DNA of 64,000 nt from Achromobacter sp. Root83 (GTDB taxonomy: Bacteria; Pseudomonadota; Gammaproteobacteria; Burkholderiales; Burkholderiaceae_B): positions 806,984 through 870,983 of the forward strand of contig NZ_LMIU01000001.1 in NCBI RefSeq assembly GCF_001428845.1, written 5' to 3'. The position numbers and the translations under genes are program-made. Shown piece by piece: positions 43,473-51,283 of this stretch. The notes beneath the pieces were generated by a model. That model saw nothing but the letters and a program-made list of their open reading frames with translations, ran no database searches and was not told where the DNA came from. Each line of letters starts with the position of its first letter. Positions within the stretch are counted from its first letter, which is position 1.

Positions 43473-44359
43473 GCGGGCGCGCGCAGCGCCTCGGCCAGCG
43501 CGCGCGCGGCCGGCCCGAGGGGCCGGTCGATGCGGTGGGCAAGATAGGTTTCGGTTGCGACCTGGCTGTCGCGGCCCAGGCTGCCGGTGCGCAGGCGCAG
43601 CAGGCGGCCTTCGGCCAGGTCGCGCTCCACCTGCCACAGCGGAAGCCGGCCCCAGCCGACGCCGGCCAGGATAAGCGCGTGCTTGGTGTCCTGCCCGCTG
43701 ACCCGGCACGTCCGTGGCGACAGCACGGCGAAGTCGCGGCCCTCGGTCAGGGCGGAGGGATCGGATTGCACGATCTGCAGATGATCCGCCAGCGCGCCCA
43801 GGGACTGCGCGCCTTGCGCGAGCGGATGCGCGGCGGCAACCACCGCCACCATCTGCACGGATCCCAGCGCCTCCACCGCGATGCGGGGATGCCGGAAATG
43901 TTCGCCCGCGAGGATGCCCAGGGTGTGGCTGCCAGCCAGCAGCGCCGCGACGGGGCCGCCCAGCGGCAGTACCGAAATGCGCGTGGCGACGGACGGGTAG
44001 GCCGCCCGCATGCGGTTCAGCGCCGCACCCACCTGCTCGATCGGAAACAGCGTATCCACCACCAGCGACAGTTCCAGTTCCACGCCTTCGCCCAACCCCT
44101 GGGCGCGGGCGCGCATCGCGTCCACGCGCAGGAGGATGTCGCGGGCGTTGGCCAGCAGCGCCTGGCCCTGCGGTGTCATGACGGGACGGTGGCCGCTGCG
44201 GTCGAACAGCGGCACGCCCAGTTGCGCTTCCATGTTGGCGATGGCGTGACTGACCGCCGATTGCACGCGCGACAGCTGACGCGCGGCGGCGCGAAAACTG
44301 CCGGCGTCCGCCACGGCGGCGAATACGCGGAGCTGATCCAGGGTCAGGGCGTCTATCAT
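43463..44359 (-). CDS. LysR-family transcriptional regulator
   Basis: A 298-residue LysR regulator. The HTH is at about 5-62 (LDQLRVFAAVADAGSFRAAA, RQLSRVQSAVSHAIANMEAQ), and the effector domain follows the LFDRSGHRPVMTPQG linker. It is divergent from the MFS gene over a 108-base spacer containing an AT-rich core (44370-44405) with TTCGATCAAGTTCGTCAAAAG, so control of that transporter is likely. It converges on the DUF169 gene. Confidence 0.91.
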   Translation of the reverse strand: MIDALTLDQLRVFAAVADAGSFRAAARQLSRVQSAVSHAIANMEAQLGVPLFDRSGHRPVMTPQGQALLANARDILLRVDAMRARAQGLGEGVELELSLVVDTLFPIEQVGAALNRMRAAYPSVATRISVLPLGGPVAALLAGSHTLGILAGEHFRHPRIAVEALGSVQMVAVVAAAHPLAQGAQSLGALADHLQIVQSDPSALTEGRDFAVLSPRTCRVSGQDTKHALILAGVGWGRLPLWQVERDLAEGRLLRLRTGSLGRDSQVATETYLAHRIDRPLGPAARALAEALRAPAQP

Positions 44360-44467
44360 CGGGCAGGCTGATCTAAATATTCGATCAAGTTCGTCAAAAG
44401 AATATCACTTACCGGAATCGGTCTCGGCGCGCATGATGCGGGCATCGTGGAGAAGGCGAGGATAGGA

Positions 44468-45676
44468 ATGCGGAAGGTTGAAGGCATGCCGGCCCTGGAC
44501 GGGGCGGAGCGGACGCACTGGGGCGCAGTGCTGGCGATCGTCGGCGCGGGCGTGGTGGCGGCCTTGCAGGTCGGCAAGGTGATCATCGCCGCGCCCCTGC
44601 TGCGCCAGGACATGGGATTGGACCTGGCGTCCATCGGCACCCTGACGGCGGTGTTTTCCATCCTGGGCATGGTGGGCGGCATCGCGGCGGGCGGCGTCAT
44701 TTCCCGGTTCGGCGCCAGGCGCATGCTGCTGCTGGGCCTGACGGCGACGGCCGTGGGCACGGCGGCCGGCGCGCTGGCCCCGGGTTACGGCGTGCTGCTG
44801 GGCTCCCGGGTGATCGAGGGCCTGGGCTTCCTGATGATCACCGTGGCCGGGCCGGCCGCCTTGCAGCGCATCGTGACGGCCGCCAACCGGGACTTCGCCT
44901 TCGCCCTCTGGAGCTGCTACATGCCCGCGGGCATGGCGGTGGCGATGCTGGCGTCGCAGGCTTTTGACGACTGGCACGCCTATTGGTGGTGCGCGGGCAT
45001 CGCCGTGGGCGTGGCCTTGGCGTGTGTCGCCTTGCTGGCGCCGTCCTCGCCGCGCGGGGCCGGGCTGTCGTGGCGCGGCCTGCGCCAGGACACGGCCGAC
45101 ACCTTGGGCGCCGCCGGGCCGGTGCTGCTGGCGCTGTCGTTCACGCTGTACAGCCTGATGTTCTTCGCGCTGTTCAGTTTCCTGCCGGTCCTGCTGATGG
45201 AACAGCTAGGGCTGACGCTGGCGACGGCAGGCCTGTACAGCGCAATCGCCAGCGCCGCGAATATCGCCGGCAACCTGGGCGCGGGCGTGCTGCTGGCGCG
45301 CGGATGGCAGCGATCCACGCTGATCGCCTGCGCCAGCGTGACGATGGGCGCGGTGGCGTTGCTGATCTTCAGTTCGGCGCTGCCAGCGATGCCGACGTTT
45401 CTGCTGTGCGTGCTGTTCTCGGCCGTGGGCGGACTGATCCCGGCCACCTTGCTGGGCACCGCGCCGCTGGTGGCGCCGCGTCCGGCCTTGACCGCGGCGA
45501 CGGTGGGACTGGTGATGCAGGGCAGCAACCTGGGGCAGGTGATCGGGCCGGTGGCCGTGGGCGGCGCGATTGACCGGTTTGGCTGGACGTCGGCTTCCTT
45601 CATTGTGGCGGCGGCGGGCCTGGGCGGCCTGGTCATCGCCGGGTGCCTGCGCCGCGTCAAGTCCCTGCGCCTCTAG
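44468..45676 (+). CDS. MFS transporter (CynX/NimT-like)
   Basis: A 402-residue 12-helix transporter. After a short cytoplasmic start (MRKVEGMPALDG) the helices run with the loop 2-3 signature GGVISRFGARRMLLLG and the helix 5 segment YMPAGMAVAMLASQAF. It resembles the CynX/NimT branch, which moves small anions or nitro compounds, but substrate is not assignable. ATG 44468 has AGGATAGGA upstream; GTG 44447 and ATG 44486 are alternatives. Divergent from the LysR gene. Confidence 0.87.
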   Translation: MRKVEGMPALDGAERTHWGAVLAIVGAGVVAALQVGKVIIAAPLLRQDMGLDLASIGTLTAVFSILGMVGGIAAGGVISRFGARRMLLLGLTATAVGTAAGALAPGYGVLLGSRVIEGLGFLMITVAGPAALQRIVTAANRDFAFALWSCYMPAGMAVAMLASQAFDDWHAYWWCAGIAVGVALACVALLAPSSPRGAGLSWRGLRQDTADTLGAAGPVLLALSFTLYSLMFFALFSFLPVLLMEQLGLTLATAGLYSAIASAANIAGNLGAGVLLARGWQRSTLIACASVTMGAVALLIFSSALPAMPTFLLCVLFSAVGGLIPATLLGTAPLVAPRPALTAATVGLVMQGSNLGQVIGPVAVGGAIDRFGWTSASFIVAAAGLGGLVIAGCLRRVKSLRL

Positions 45677-45743
45677 GCCCACGGGCCACGCGGCACCGTC
45701 ACGAAGCGGGCCTATCATGGAGGAACTTCCTGATGGAGACTCC

Positions 45744-46412
45744 ATGCACACGCCCGCTCCCCGCCTGGTCATCTTTGATTGCGACGGCGTCCTGATCGAC
45801 AGCGAAATCATTGCGGCCCGCGCCCAGTCGCGCGCGCTGGCCGAACACGGCATCGCCATCACCCCCGAAGAGGCCGCCCACCGTTTCGCCGGGATTCCCG
45901 ACGCGGACATGTGGCAAACGCTGCAGGCCGAGAACGCCTGCGCGCTGCCCGAAGGCTTCGCGCGGCAATACGCCGACCGCCTGGAACACACCTTCCGCCA
46001 GGAACTGAGGGCCTTGCCCCACGTGCACGAAACGCTCCGGGCACTGCGCGAACGCGGCCTGGATCTCTGCGTGGCGTCCAGCAGCACGCCGCCCAAGCTG
46101 GAAGCGGCGCTCAAACTGGTCGGGCTGTGGGACGAGTTCGCGCCCCACGTGTTCAGCACGGCGCAGGTGGCCCGTGGCAAGCCGGCCCCCGATGTGTTTC
46201 TGTTCGCGGCGCGGCAGATGCGCACGGCGGTGCTGGACTGCGTGGTGGTCGAGGACAGCGTGCCCGGCGTGCGCGCCGCCCGCGCCGCGCGCATGCGGGC
46301 GGTGGGCTTCGTGGGCGCCTCGCATAACGGTCCGGATCAGCGGCAGCGGCTGCTGGACGAAGGCGCGTTCGAGGTCATCGACGACCTGCGGCGGCTGCCT
46401 GAGCTTATTTGA
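45744..46412 (+). CDS. HAD-family phosphatase (beta-phosphoglucomutase-like)
   Basis: A 222-residue HAD hydrolase with a small cap domain. Motif I is VIFDCDGVLIDSE (nucleophile Asp and acid Asp), motif II CVASSSTPPKLE, motif III Lys in ARGKPAPDVFLFA and motif IV VVVEDSVPGVRAA. The pattern is that of the Gph/YniC-type sugar-phosphate phosphatases. ATG 45744 has GGAG six bases upstream. It stands alone, convergent with the sigma factor gene, and its substrate is unknown. Confidence 0.92.
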   Translation: MHTPAPRLVIFDCDGVLIDSEIIAARAQSRALAEHGIAITPEEAAHRFAGIPDADMWQTLQAENACALPEGFARQYADRLEHTFRQELRALPHVHETLRALRERGLDLCVASSSTPPKLEAALKLVGLWDEFAPHVFSTAQVARGKPAPDVFLFAARQMRTAVLDCVVVEDSVPGVRAARAARMRAVGFVGASHNGPDQRQRLLDEGAFEVIDDLRRLPELI

Positions 46413-46438
46413 TCTGGTGTGGCTCCTCGGCCGCGATG

Positions 46439-47722
46439 TCAGGCGCCTTGTCCTGGCAACGCCCGTGCCCGCGCCAGCAGCAGTTCGCGCTCGCGGGCGT
46501 TGCGCGTCATGCCGGCGGCGCGTTCGAATTCGTCGCGGGCCTCGGCGTGGCGGCCCAGCTTGGCGAGCAGGTCTGCGCGCACGCTGGGCAGCCAGTGATA
46601 GTTGGCCAGCGCAGGATCCGACGCAAGCAGATCGGCCTGATCCAGCCCGGCCTGCGGACCGAACGCCATGCCGACCGCCACGGCGCGGTTCAATGCCACC
46701 ACCGGCGAGGGCATGGCCTGCGCCAGCGCGTCGTACAGCGCCACGATGCGGTGCCAGTCCGTGTCTTCGGGGGCGCGCGCCCGCGCGTGGCAGGCGGCCA
46801 GTTCGGCCTGCAGCGCATAGGGGCCGCGCGGTCCGCCCAGCGCATCCGCGCGCGCCAATGCCGCCAGGCCGCGGCGGATCAGCAGCGTATCCCAGCGGCC
46901 GCGGTCCTGGTCCATCAGCAGGACCGGCCGGCCCTGCGCATCGGTGCGCGCATGCAGCCGGGAAGCCTGCAGCTCCATCAAGGCGGCCAACCCATGCACC
47001 TCGGCCTCTGCCGGGGTCAGCTCGGCCAGGATGCGGCCCAGGCGCAGGGCTTCATCGCATAGCCCCGGGCGCATCCAGTCGTCTCCCGACGTGGCGGAAT
47101 AGTCTTCGTTGAAGATCAGGTAGATCACTTCCAGCACCGACGCCAGGCGCGGCGCGCGGTCTTCGGCCGCCGGCACCTCGAAGGGCACGTTCGCCGCCGA
47201 CAGGGTGCGCTTGGCCCGCACGATGCGCTGCGCGATGGTGGACTCCGGCGCCAGGAAGGCGCGCGCGATCTCGGCCGTGGTCAGGCCGCCCAGCAGCCGC
47301 AGGGTCAGCGCCACGCGCGCCTCGGTGGACAGGAGCGGATGGCAGGCGGTGAAGACCAGACGCAGCAGGTCGTCGCCGATGTCGTCCTGGCGCGCCGCGT
47401 CCAGGGCGTCGACGAAATCCGGCTCCACGTCGGCCTGCAGGGCTTCCCGTTCATGGCCGATCTGCTCGTGCTTGCGGGTGTGCAAGGCGTCGAGCCGCAG
47501 GCGGTCGCGGGCGCGGTTTTTCGCGGTGGTCATCAGCCATGCTCCGGGATTGTCGGGAACGCCCATCTCCGGCCAGCGTTCCAGCGCGGCGACCAGCGCA
47601 TCCTGCGCCAGCTCTTCGGCCAGCCCCACGTCGCGGACCAGGCGCGCGACGCCGGCGATGACGCTGGCGGCTTCTATCCGCCATACCGCCTCGATGGCGC
47701 GATGCGTGGCCGCCTGGGTCAT
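46439..47722 (-). CDS. ECF sigma factor with C-terminal extension (ECF42-like)
   Basis: A 427-residue RNA polymerase sigma factor. Region 2 is around GLAEELAQDALVAALERWPE and NPGAWLMTTAKNRARDRLR; region 4 around LRLLGGLTTAEIARAFLAPE and STIAQRIVRAKRTL. The remaining 220 or so residues form a helical, TPR-like extension with EDYSATSGDDW, LAALMELQASR and ALNRAVAVGMAFG. This length and context (VOC and DGPF/YciI proteins) match the ECF42 group, which has no anti-sigma factor and uses the extension for control. Its start overlaps the VOC gene by four bases. Confidence 0.9.
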   Translation of the reverse strand: MTQAATHRAIEAVWRIEAASVIAGVARLVRDVGLAEELAQDALVAALERWPEMGVPDNPGAWLMTTAKNRARDRLRLDALHTRKHEQIGHEREALQADVEPDFVDALDAARQDDIGDDLLRLVFTACHPLLSTEARVALTLRLLGGLTTAEIARAFLAPESTIAQRIVRAKRTLSAANVPFEVPAAEDRAPRLASVLEVIYLIFNEDYSATSGDDWMRPGLCDEALRLGRILAELTPAEAEVHGLAALMELQASRLHARTDAQGRPVLLMDQDRGRWDTLLIRRGLAALARADALGGPRGPYALQAELAACHARARAPEDTDWHRIVALYDALAQAMPSPVVALNRAVAVGMAFGPQAGLDQADLLASDPALANYHWLPSVRADLLAKLGRHAEARDEFERAAGMTRNARERELLLARARALPGQGA

Positions 47723-48126
47723 GCGTTCCCTGCCTGGGCGGGAACCATGTGCAGCAATTCCCAGATGTGGCCGTCCAGGTCTTCGAAGCCATGGGCGTAC
47801 ATGAAGCCGTGGTCTTGCGGATCGCGCGGCGCCGTGCCGCCCGCCGCGACCGCCCGCGCGACCAGGTCGTCGACTTCGGCGCGGCTTTCGCAGGACAGCG
47901 CGACCAGCACTTCGGTGCTGGCCTTGGCATCGGCCACCGGCTTGCCGGTAAAGCCCTGGAAGAAATCCTTCACCAGCAGCATGGCGTAGATGTTGTCGCC
48001 GATGACCATGCAGGCGCCCTGGTCGTTGGTGAAATCCGGATTGAAGGTGAAGCCCAGCCGCTTGAAGAAGTCCTGCGACTTCTGCATATCGCTGATGGGC
48101 AGGTTGACGAAGATCTGCTTGTGCAT
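47719..48126 (-). CDS. VOC-family (glyoxalase-like) protein
   Basis: A 135-residue protein of the vicinal oxygen chelate fold, two beta-alpha-beta-beta-beta modules: FVNLPISDMQKSQDFFKRLGF opens the first and HGFMYAHGFEDLDGHIWELL closes the second. Possible metal ligands include His105-region residues and the Glu of WELLHM. Function unknown; members of this subgroup often accompany ECF42 sigma factors and DGPF proteins. It lies between the YciI gene (64-base gap) and the sigma factor gene (ATGA overlap). Confidence 0.88.
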   Translation of the reverse strand: MHKQIFVNLPISDMQKSQDFFKRLGFTFNPDFTNDQGACMVIGDNIYAMLLVKDFFQGFTGKPVADAKASTEVLVALSCESRAEVDDLVARAVAAGGTAPRDPQDHGFMYAHGFEDLDGHIWELLHMVPAQAGNA

Positions 48127-48190
48127 GGCGTGTCCCGATGGATGGGTGGTGTGGGTGTTGGTGTTGGTGGCGTTGCTTGAAGGGCGGGCC

Positions 48191-48604
48191 TCAGTGGCTG
48201 GGCGAGGGCATCTGGCGGAAGCGCTCGACTTCCTTGCTGGGCTCGAAGTCCTCCAGTTCGAACACCTGCCGGACCTCGATCTCGCAGGGCTGGCCGGGAA
48301 AGGGCGTGGGAAACCGCAAGGCCCATTGCATCGCCTCTTCGCGTGTACGCACCTGGATCATGGTGTAGCCCGCGATCAGTTCCTTGGTTTCGGCGAACGG
48401 GCCATCGAGCACCTGGCGTTCGCCGCCGCCGTCGTAGCGCACGCGCCATCCCTTGGACGTGGGCTGCAGCCCGTTCGCGTCCAGCAGCACGCCGGCCTTG
48501 ACCAGCGCTTCGTGGTAGGTCGCCATCGAGGCCAGCAGGCTGTCGTCCGGCATCATGCCGGCTTCGCTGTCGGGCGTGGCCCGGACGATGATCATGAATC
48601 GCAT
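48191..48604 (-). CDS. DGPF/YciI-family protein
   Basis: A 137-residue YciI-like protein. It starts MRFMIIVRATPDSEAGMMPD and contains the namesake DGPF motif in VLDGPFAETKELIAGYTMIQ, followed by REEAMQWALRFP. The family has a ferredoxin-like fold with a conserved His/Asp pair in some members; activity is unknown. It is the first gene of the operon YciI, VOC, ECF42 sigma, with an upstream promoter candidate fitting the ECF42 consensus. AAGGAGAT precedes the ATG on the minus strand. Confidence 0.9.
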   Translation of the reverse strand: MRFMIIVRATPDSEAGMMPDDSLLASMATYHEALVKAGVLLDANGLQPTSKGWRVRYDGGGERQVLDGPFAETKELIAGYTMIQVRTREEAMQWALRFPTPFPGQPCEIEVRQVFELEDFEPSKEVERFRQMPSPSH

Positions 48605-48651
48605 CTGAATCTCCTTGGGGAAGGCAAGCCCGTCGGGGGGCTTGTACAGGT

Positions 48652-48680
48652 ACGACGAATGGCGCTGCCCCGGATCGACA
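48652..48680 (-). promoter_or_regulatory. Putative ECF42-dependent promoter
   Basis: On the minus strand TGTCGA (48680-48675) is followed after exactly 17 bases by CGTCGT (48657-48652), 48 bases before the YciI start. From memory of published work on Streptomyces, ECF42 targets have TGTCGA at -35 and CG(A/T)C at -10, so both elements match and the operon would be autoregulated. Confidence 0.55.
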
Positions 48681-48816
48681 CAACCACGCCAGCCCTAGGG
48701 AAAACACCAGGTAAATGAGATTCGTATGCACCGATATCAGGTGGTTACGAAGGTCCAGCCCTGGTTGCACGGTCTGCCCATACACTCGCACCGTCCCTGA
48801 AATTTCGAGCAACGAC

Positions 48817-48969
48817 ATGAGAATTCTGCTTAGCCTAGCCCTGGCCGCCACTCTGCTTTCCGGCTGTGCCGTGTATACGCCGCAAGGCTCCGTAGTGGTC
48901 GATCCGCACGACGGCGGCGGGCGCGGGGGCTTCTGTCCGCCGGGACAGGCCAAGAAAGGCAACTGCTGA
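48817..48969 (+). CDS. Small predicted lipoprotein
   Basis: A 50-residue protein with a lipobox: MRILLSLALAATLLSGCAVY places the lipidated cysteine at position 17. The mature part is a mere 34 residues, Gly-rich with a final FCPPGQAKKGNC containing two cysteines that could form a disulfide. Start chosen by the signal peptide. It lies on the plus strand between two minus-strand YciI genes; small lipoproteins of this form with the CPPGxAKKGxC end are common in betaproteobacteria. Function unknown. Confidence 0.75.
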   Translation: MRILLSLALAATLLSGCAVYTPQGSVVVDPHDGGGRGGFCPPGQAKKGNC

Positions 48970-49094
48970 CAAACTGGCACGGGCTGGGCTACCCGGTCCG
49001 TGCCGATCGGCGCCGCGCAGCACCGCACGCCCCGCAGCACGCGGTGCTGCGCGCTGTGTGACACGCCGTGCCGCAGGCCGCGCCAAGCGCCTTG

Positions 49095-49448
49095 CTACAT
49101 GAAGCACGGTCCCAGTTCCCGGACCTCTACCGTGGCCCATTGGGCGGCAGGGCATTCGGCCGCCAGCGCCAGCGCTTCTTCGCGCGTGTCGCAGGTCAGC
49201 AGGAAGAACCCGCCGATCATTTCCTTGGCCTCGGCGTAGGGGCCATCCACCAGCGTGCGTTCCCCGCCGCGGATCCGCAGGTGCACGGCTTCGGATTCGG
49301 ATTTCAGCGATTCCGCGCGCGCCAGCAGGCCGCGCGCCTTCAGGTCTTCCGCGTAGCGCAGCATCTGCGCGTAGGCCTCGCGGCCTTCTTCGGGGGTGCG
49401 CTGGGCGCGCTGGCCCACCGGTTCGACGATAAACAGCAGGTAGGACAT
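49095..49448 (-). CDS. DGPF/YciI-family protein, second copy
   Basis: A 117-residue YciI-like protein starting MSYLLFIVEPVGQRAQRTPE with the motif variant DGPY in LVDGPYAEAKEMIGGFFLL, then CDTREEALALAAECPA. Paralogous in layout to the copy at 48191-48604, and likely part of the same ECF42 regulon, although no TGTCGA-type element is visible in its 109-base upstream spacer. The C-terminus (VEVRELGPCFM) ends in Cys-Phe-Met. Confidence 0.88.
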   Translation of the reverse strand: MSYLLFIVEPVGQRAQRTPEEGREAYAQMLRYAEDLKARGLLARAESLKSESEAVHLRIRGGERTLVDGPYAEAKEMIGGFFLLTCDTREEALALAAECPAAQWATVEVRELGPCFM

Positions 49449-49481
49449 GTGGGCTCTCAGGGCGGGCTTGGCGATGCCGTG

Positions 49482-49512
49482 GAACGGCGGGTCCGCTAGA
49501 TTACCGCCGTTC
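49482..49512. repeat. Inverted repeat upstream of the second YciI gene
   Basis: Arms GAACGGCGG (49482-49490) and CCGCCGTTC (49504-49512) flank 13 bases, 34 bases upstream of the YciI start and downstream of the XRE gene on the same strand. No T-run follows. It could be a weak terminator for the XRE operon or an operator. Confidence 0.45.
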
Positions 49513-49557
49513 GCCGAGCCCGTGCCATCGCGCTGGAATGCGCGGCGCGCCCGGCGC

Positions 49558-49749
49558 TCAGCCTTCCTGGAAGATCGATTCGATCGTGGTCTGGAATACG
49601 CGGGCGATGGCGAAGGCCAGCGGCAGGCTGGGATCGTAGCGGCCGGTCTCGATGGCGTTGACCGTCTGACGGGAGACGTCCAGCCGCTCGGCCAGCGCGG
49701 CCTGGCTCCAGCCGCGTTCGGCGCGCAGTTCGCGGATGCTGTTTTTCAT
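49558..49749 (-). CDS. XRE-family helix-turn-helix repressor
   Basis: A 63-residue Cro/CI-type regulator consisting of the HTH alone: KNSIRELRAERGWSQAALAE, RLDVSRQTVNAIETGRYDPS and ending FQTTIESIFQEG, the YozG/SinR-like small form. ATG 49749 overlaps the stop of the upstream membrane-protein gene by four bases (ATGA). The operon promoter carries two palindromic operators that this protein probably binds. Such pairs (small XRE plus a DUF2178/DUF6442-like membrane protein) are widespread. Confidence 0.9.
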   Translation of the reverse strand: MKNSIRELRAERGWSQAALAERLDVSRQTVNAIETGRYDPSLPLAFAIARVFQTTIESIFQEG

Positions 49750-50132
49750 CGGTGGCGCAGGGCATCGAAGATGCTCAGGCCTGCCCACACCGCGCCCATC
49801 AACGGCCACACCGTGAACATGCTCAGCTTGGGAAAGCCCGCGATCTCCAGGAAACCGTAGGTGAAGGTGACGCCGGCCGTGACGGCAGCGGCGATGGCCA
49901 GATGTTCCAGCGAGGTCTTGCGGATGAACTCGTCCGAACGCCGGATGCCGCGCACGACGGCGCGCAGCGCCAGCAGGAACGCGAGCATCGGGCTCACGAG
50001 GACGGCGGTGCGTAACGCGCCGGGCTGCAGTTCCAGTCCCAGCCGCAGCGCACCCACCAGCAGCACCGCATACAGCGCCAGGGCGACGCCCAGTTCCTTG
50101 AAATAGCGGCGTTTGGCCAGGTCCTGATTCAT
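49746..50132 (-). CDS. Small four-helix membrane protein paired with the XRE repressor
   Basis: A 128-residue inner-membrane protein with four hydrophobic helices: LGVALALYAVLLVGALRLGL, TAVLVSPMLAFLLALRAVV, AIAAAVTAGVTFTYGFLEIA and FTVWPLMGAVWAGLSIFDAL. Between helices 2 and 3 a short charged loop RGIRRSDEFIRKTSLE is the conserved-looking element. It is the first gene of the two-gene operon. Function unknown; it may sense membrane state or modulate the repressor (inference). Confidence 0.82.
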   Translation of the reverse strand: MNQDLAKRRYFKELGVALALYAVLLVGALRLGLELQPGALRTAVLVSPMLAFLLALRAVVRGIRRSDEFIRKTSLEHLAIAAAVTAGVTFTYGFLEIAGFPKLSMFTVWPLMGAVWAGLSIFDALRHR

Positions 50133-50149
50133 GCGGGTCTCTCCGGGTA

Positions 50150-50207
50150 TGTAAAGCATGCTTGACATTCTGCGGCGGCAGCCAAGGGGTGTCAAGCGTC
50201 CTTTACA
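50150..50207 (-). promoter_or_regulatory. Promoter with twin palindromic operators (XRE operon)
   Basis: Two near-palindromes, TGTAAAGCATGCTTGACA (50150-50167) and TGTCAAGCGTCCTTTACA (50190-50207), lie 40 bases centre to centre in inverted orientation. On the minus strand TTGACA (50195-50190) and CAGAAT (50172-50167) form -35 and -10 elements at 17 bases, with the first inside one operator and the second touching the other. Binding at both would block transcription. Confidence 0.7.
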
Positions 50208-50257
50208 TCACGGCGAAAATAAAACGGGCTTGCGCCGGTTTCGGGGAGTGCGGCCGT

Positions 50258-51283
50258 TCAGGACTTGGCGGGCGGGGGCGCCTTGACGGCGGGCGCCGCC
50301 GCTTGCGGCGCCGGGGCAGCCGCGGCCGGGGCGGGCGTCGCCTGGGCGGTGGCCGACGCGGGTTGCGCGGCTGCCGACTGGGCGGGCTTCTGAGGCTGCG
50401 TGATGTCCATGATCAGCTCGACGCGGCGGTTTGCGGCGCGGCCGGCGGCGGAGTCGTTGGATTCGATGGGACGCGTTTCCGCATAGCCCACGGCGCGCAG
50501 GCGATCGGGCGCCACGCCGTCGCGCACCAGCTCGCGCAACACGCTGGTGGCGCGGCTGCTGGACAATTCCCAGTTGGACGCGAACTGCTTGGTCAGGATG
50601 GGCACCGGGTCGCTGTGGCCCTCGACGGACACCTGGTAGGCGTTCTTGTTCAGCACGCCCGCCAGATGCTTGATCACATCGAGGCCGGCGTTGCTGAGCG
50701 TGGCCTGGCCGGACGCGAACAGCAGTTCGTTGCTGATGCGGAAGCTGACGGACTGTTCGTTGATGATCACGTCGACCGATTTGGCCAGATCGCCCAGGCC
50801 CAGCGATTCCATGGAGGGCGCTTTCAGCGGCTTGGCGGCGTCGGCCACCACCACGCCGTCCGTGTCCGGCGCGGATTCGGCCGCCACGGCGGCGGGCGCG
50901 GCCGGTTCCGCCCAACTGGCGGGAATGGGCGTGGCGTCGAATTCGGAGTATTCGCCGTCATAGGCGGGCAGGCCGCTCGCGGCCAGCGTGCCGACCAGTT
51001 CCACCGGCGTCTGCGGCTTGTCGTAGCTCAGGCCGTTCAGGCGTGATATCGCCAGCATGACGACCAGCATGGCCAGCAGCAGGGTGATCAGGTCCAGGTA
51101 GCTCAGCAGCCAGTTCTCGGAATCCTGCTCGGGTATTTCTTCGACGTGCCAGCGCGCGTAGCGATCCTTGCGGTCGCTTTCGCTGGGACGCCAGCCGCTG
51201 CTGGCGGCCGCTTTCTGTGCGCGCAACTGGGCCTGGCGGGCCTGCTCGATCCGCTGGGCCAGGGAAGGGGAAATCAGGCTCAT
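50258..51283 (-). CDS. MotB/OmpA-like protein of a non-flagellar stator pair
   Basis: A 341-residue inner-membrane protein. A cytoplasmic N-terminus of about 55 residues (RIEQARQAQLRAQ) precedes one helix with the proton-site Asp64 in LLSYLDLITLLLAMLVVML. A linker of about 90 residues leads to an OmpA domain (about 180-305) with VEGHSDPVPI, NWELSSSRATSVLRELV and NRRVELIMDI. The C-terminus is an Ala/Pro run. It overlaps the MotA-like gene by four bases. Flagellar MotB is possible, but no flagellar or chemotaxis genes are present. Confidence 0.88.
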   Translation of the reverse strand: MSLISPSLAQRIEQARQAQLRAQKAAASSGWRPSESDRKDRYARWHVEEIPEQDSENWLLSYLDLITLLLAMLVVMLAISRLNGLSYDKPQTPVELVGTLAASGLPAYDGEYSEFDATPIPASWAEPAAPAAVAAESAPDTDGVVVADAAKPLKAPSMESLGLGDLAKSVDVIINEQSVSFRISNELLFASGQATLSNAGLDVIKHLAGVLNKNAYQVSVEGHSDPVPILTKQFASNWELSSSRATSVLRELVRDGVAPDRLRAVGYAETRPIESNDSAAGRAANRRVELIMDITQPQKPAQSAAAQPASATAQATPAPAAAAPAPQAAAPAVKAPPPAKS

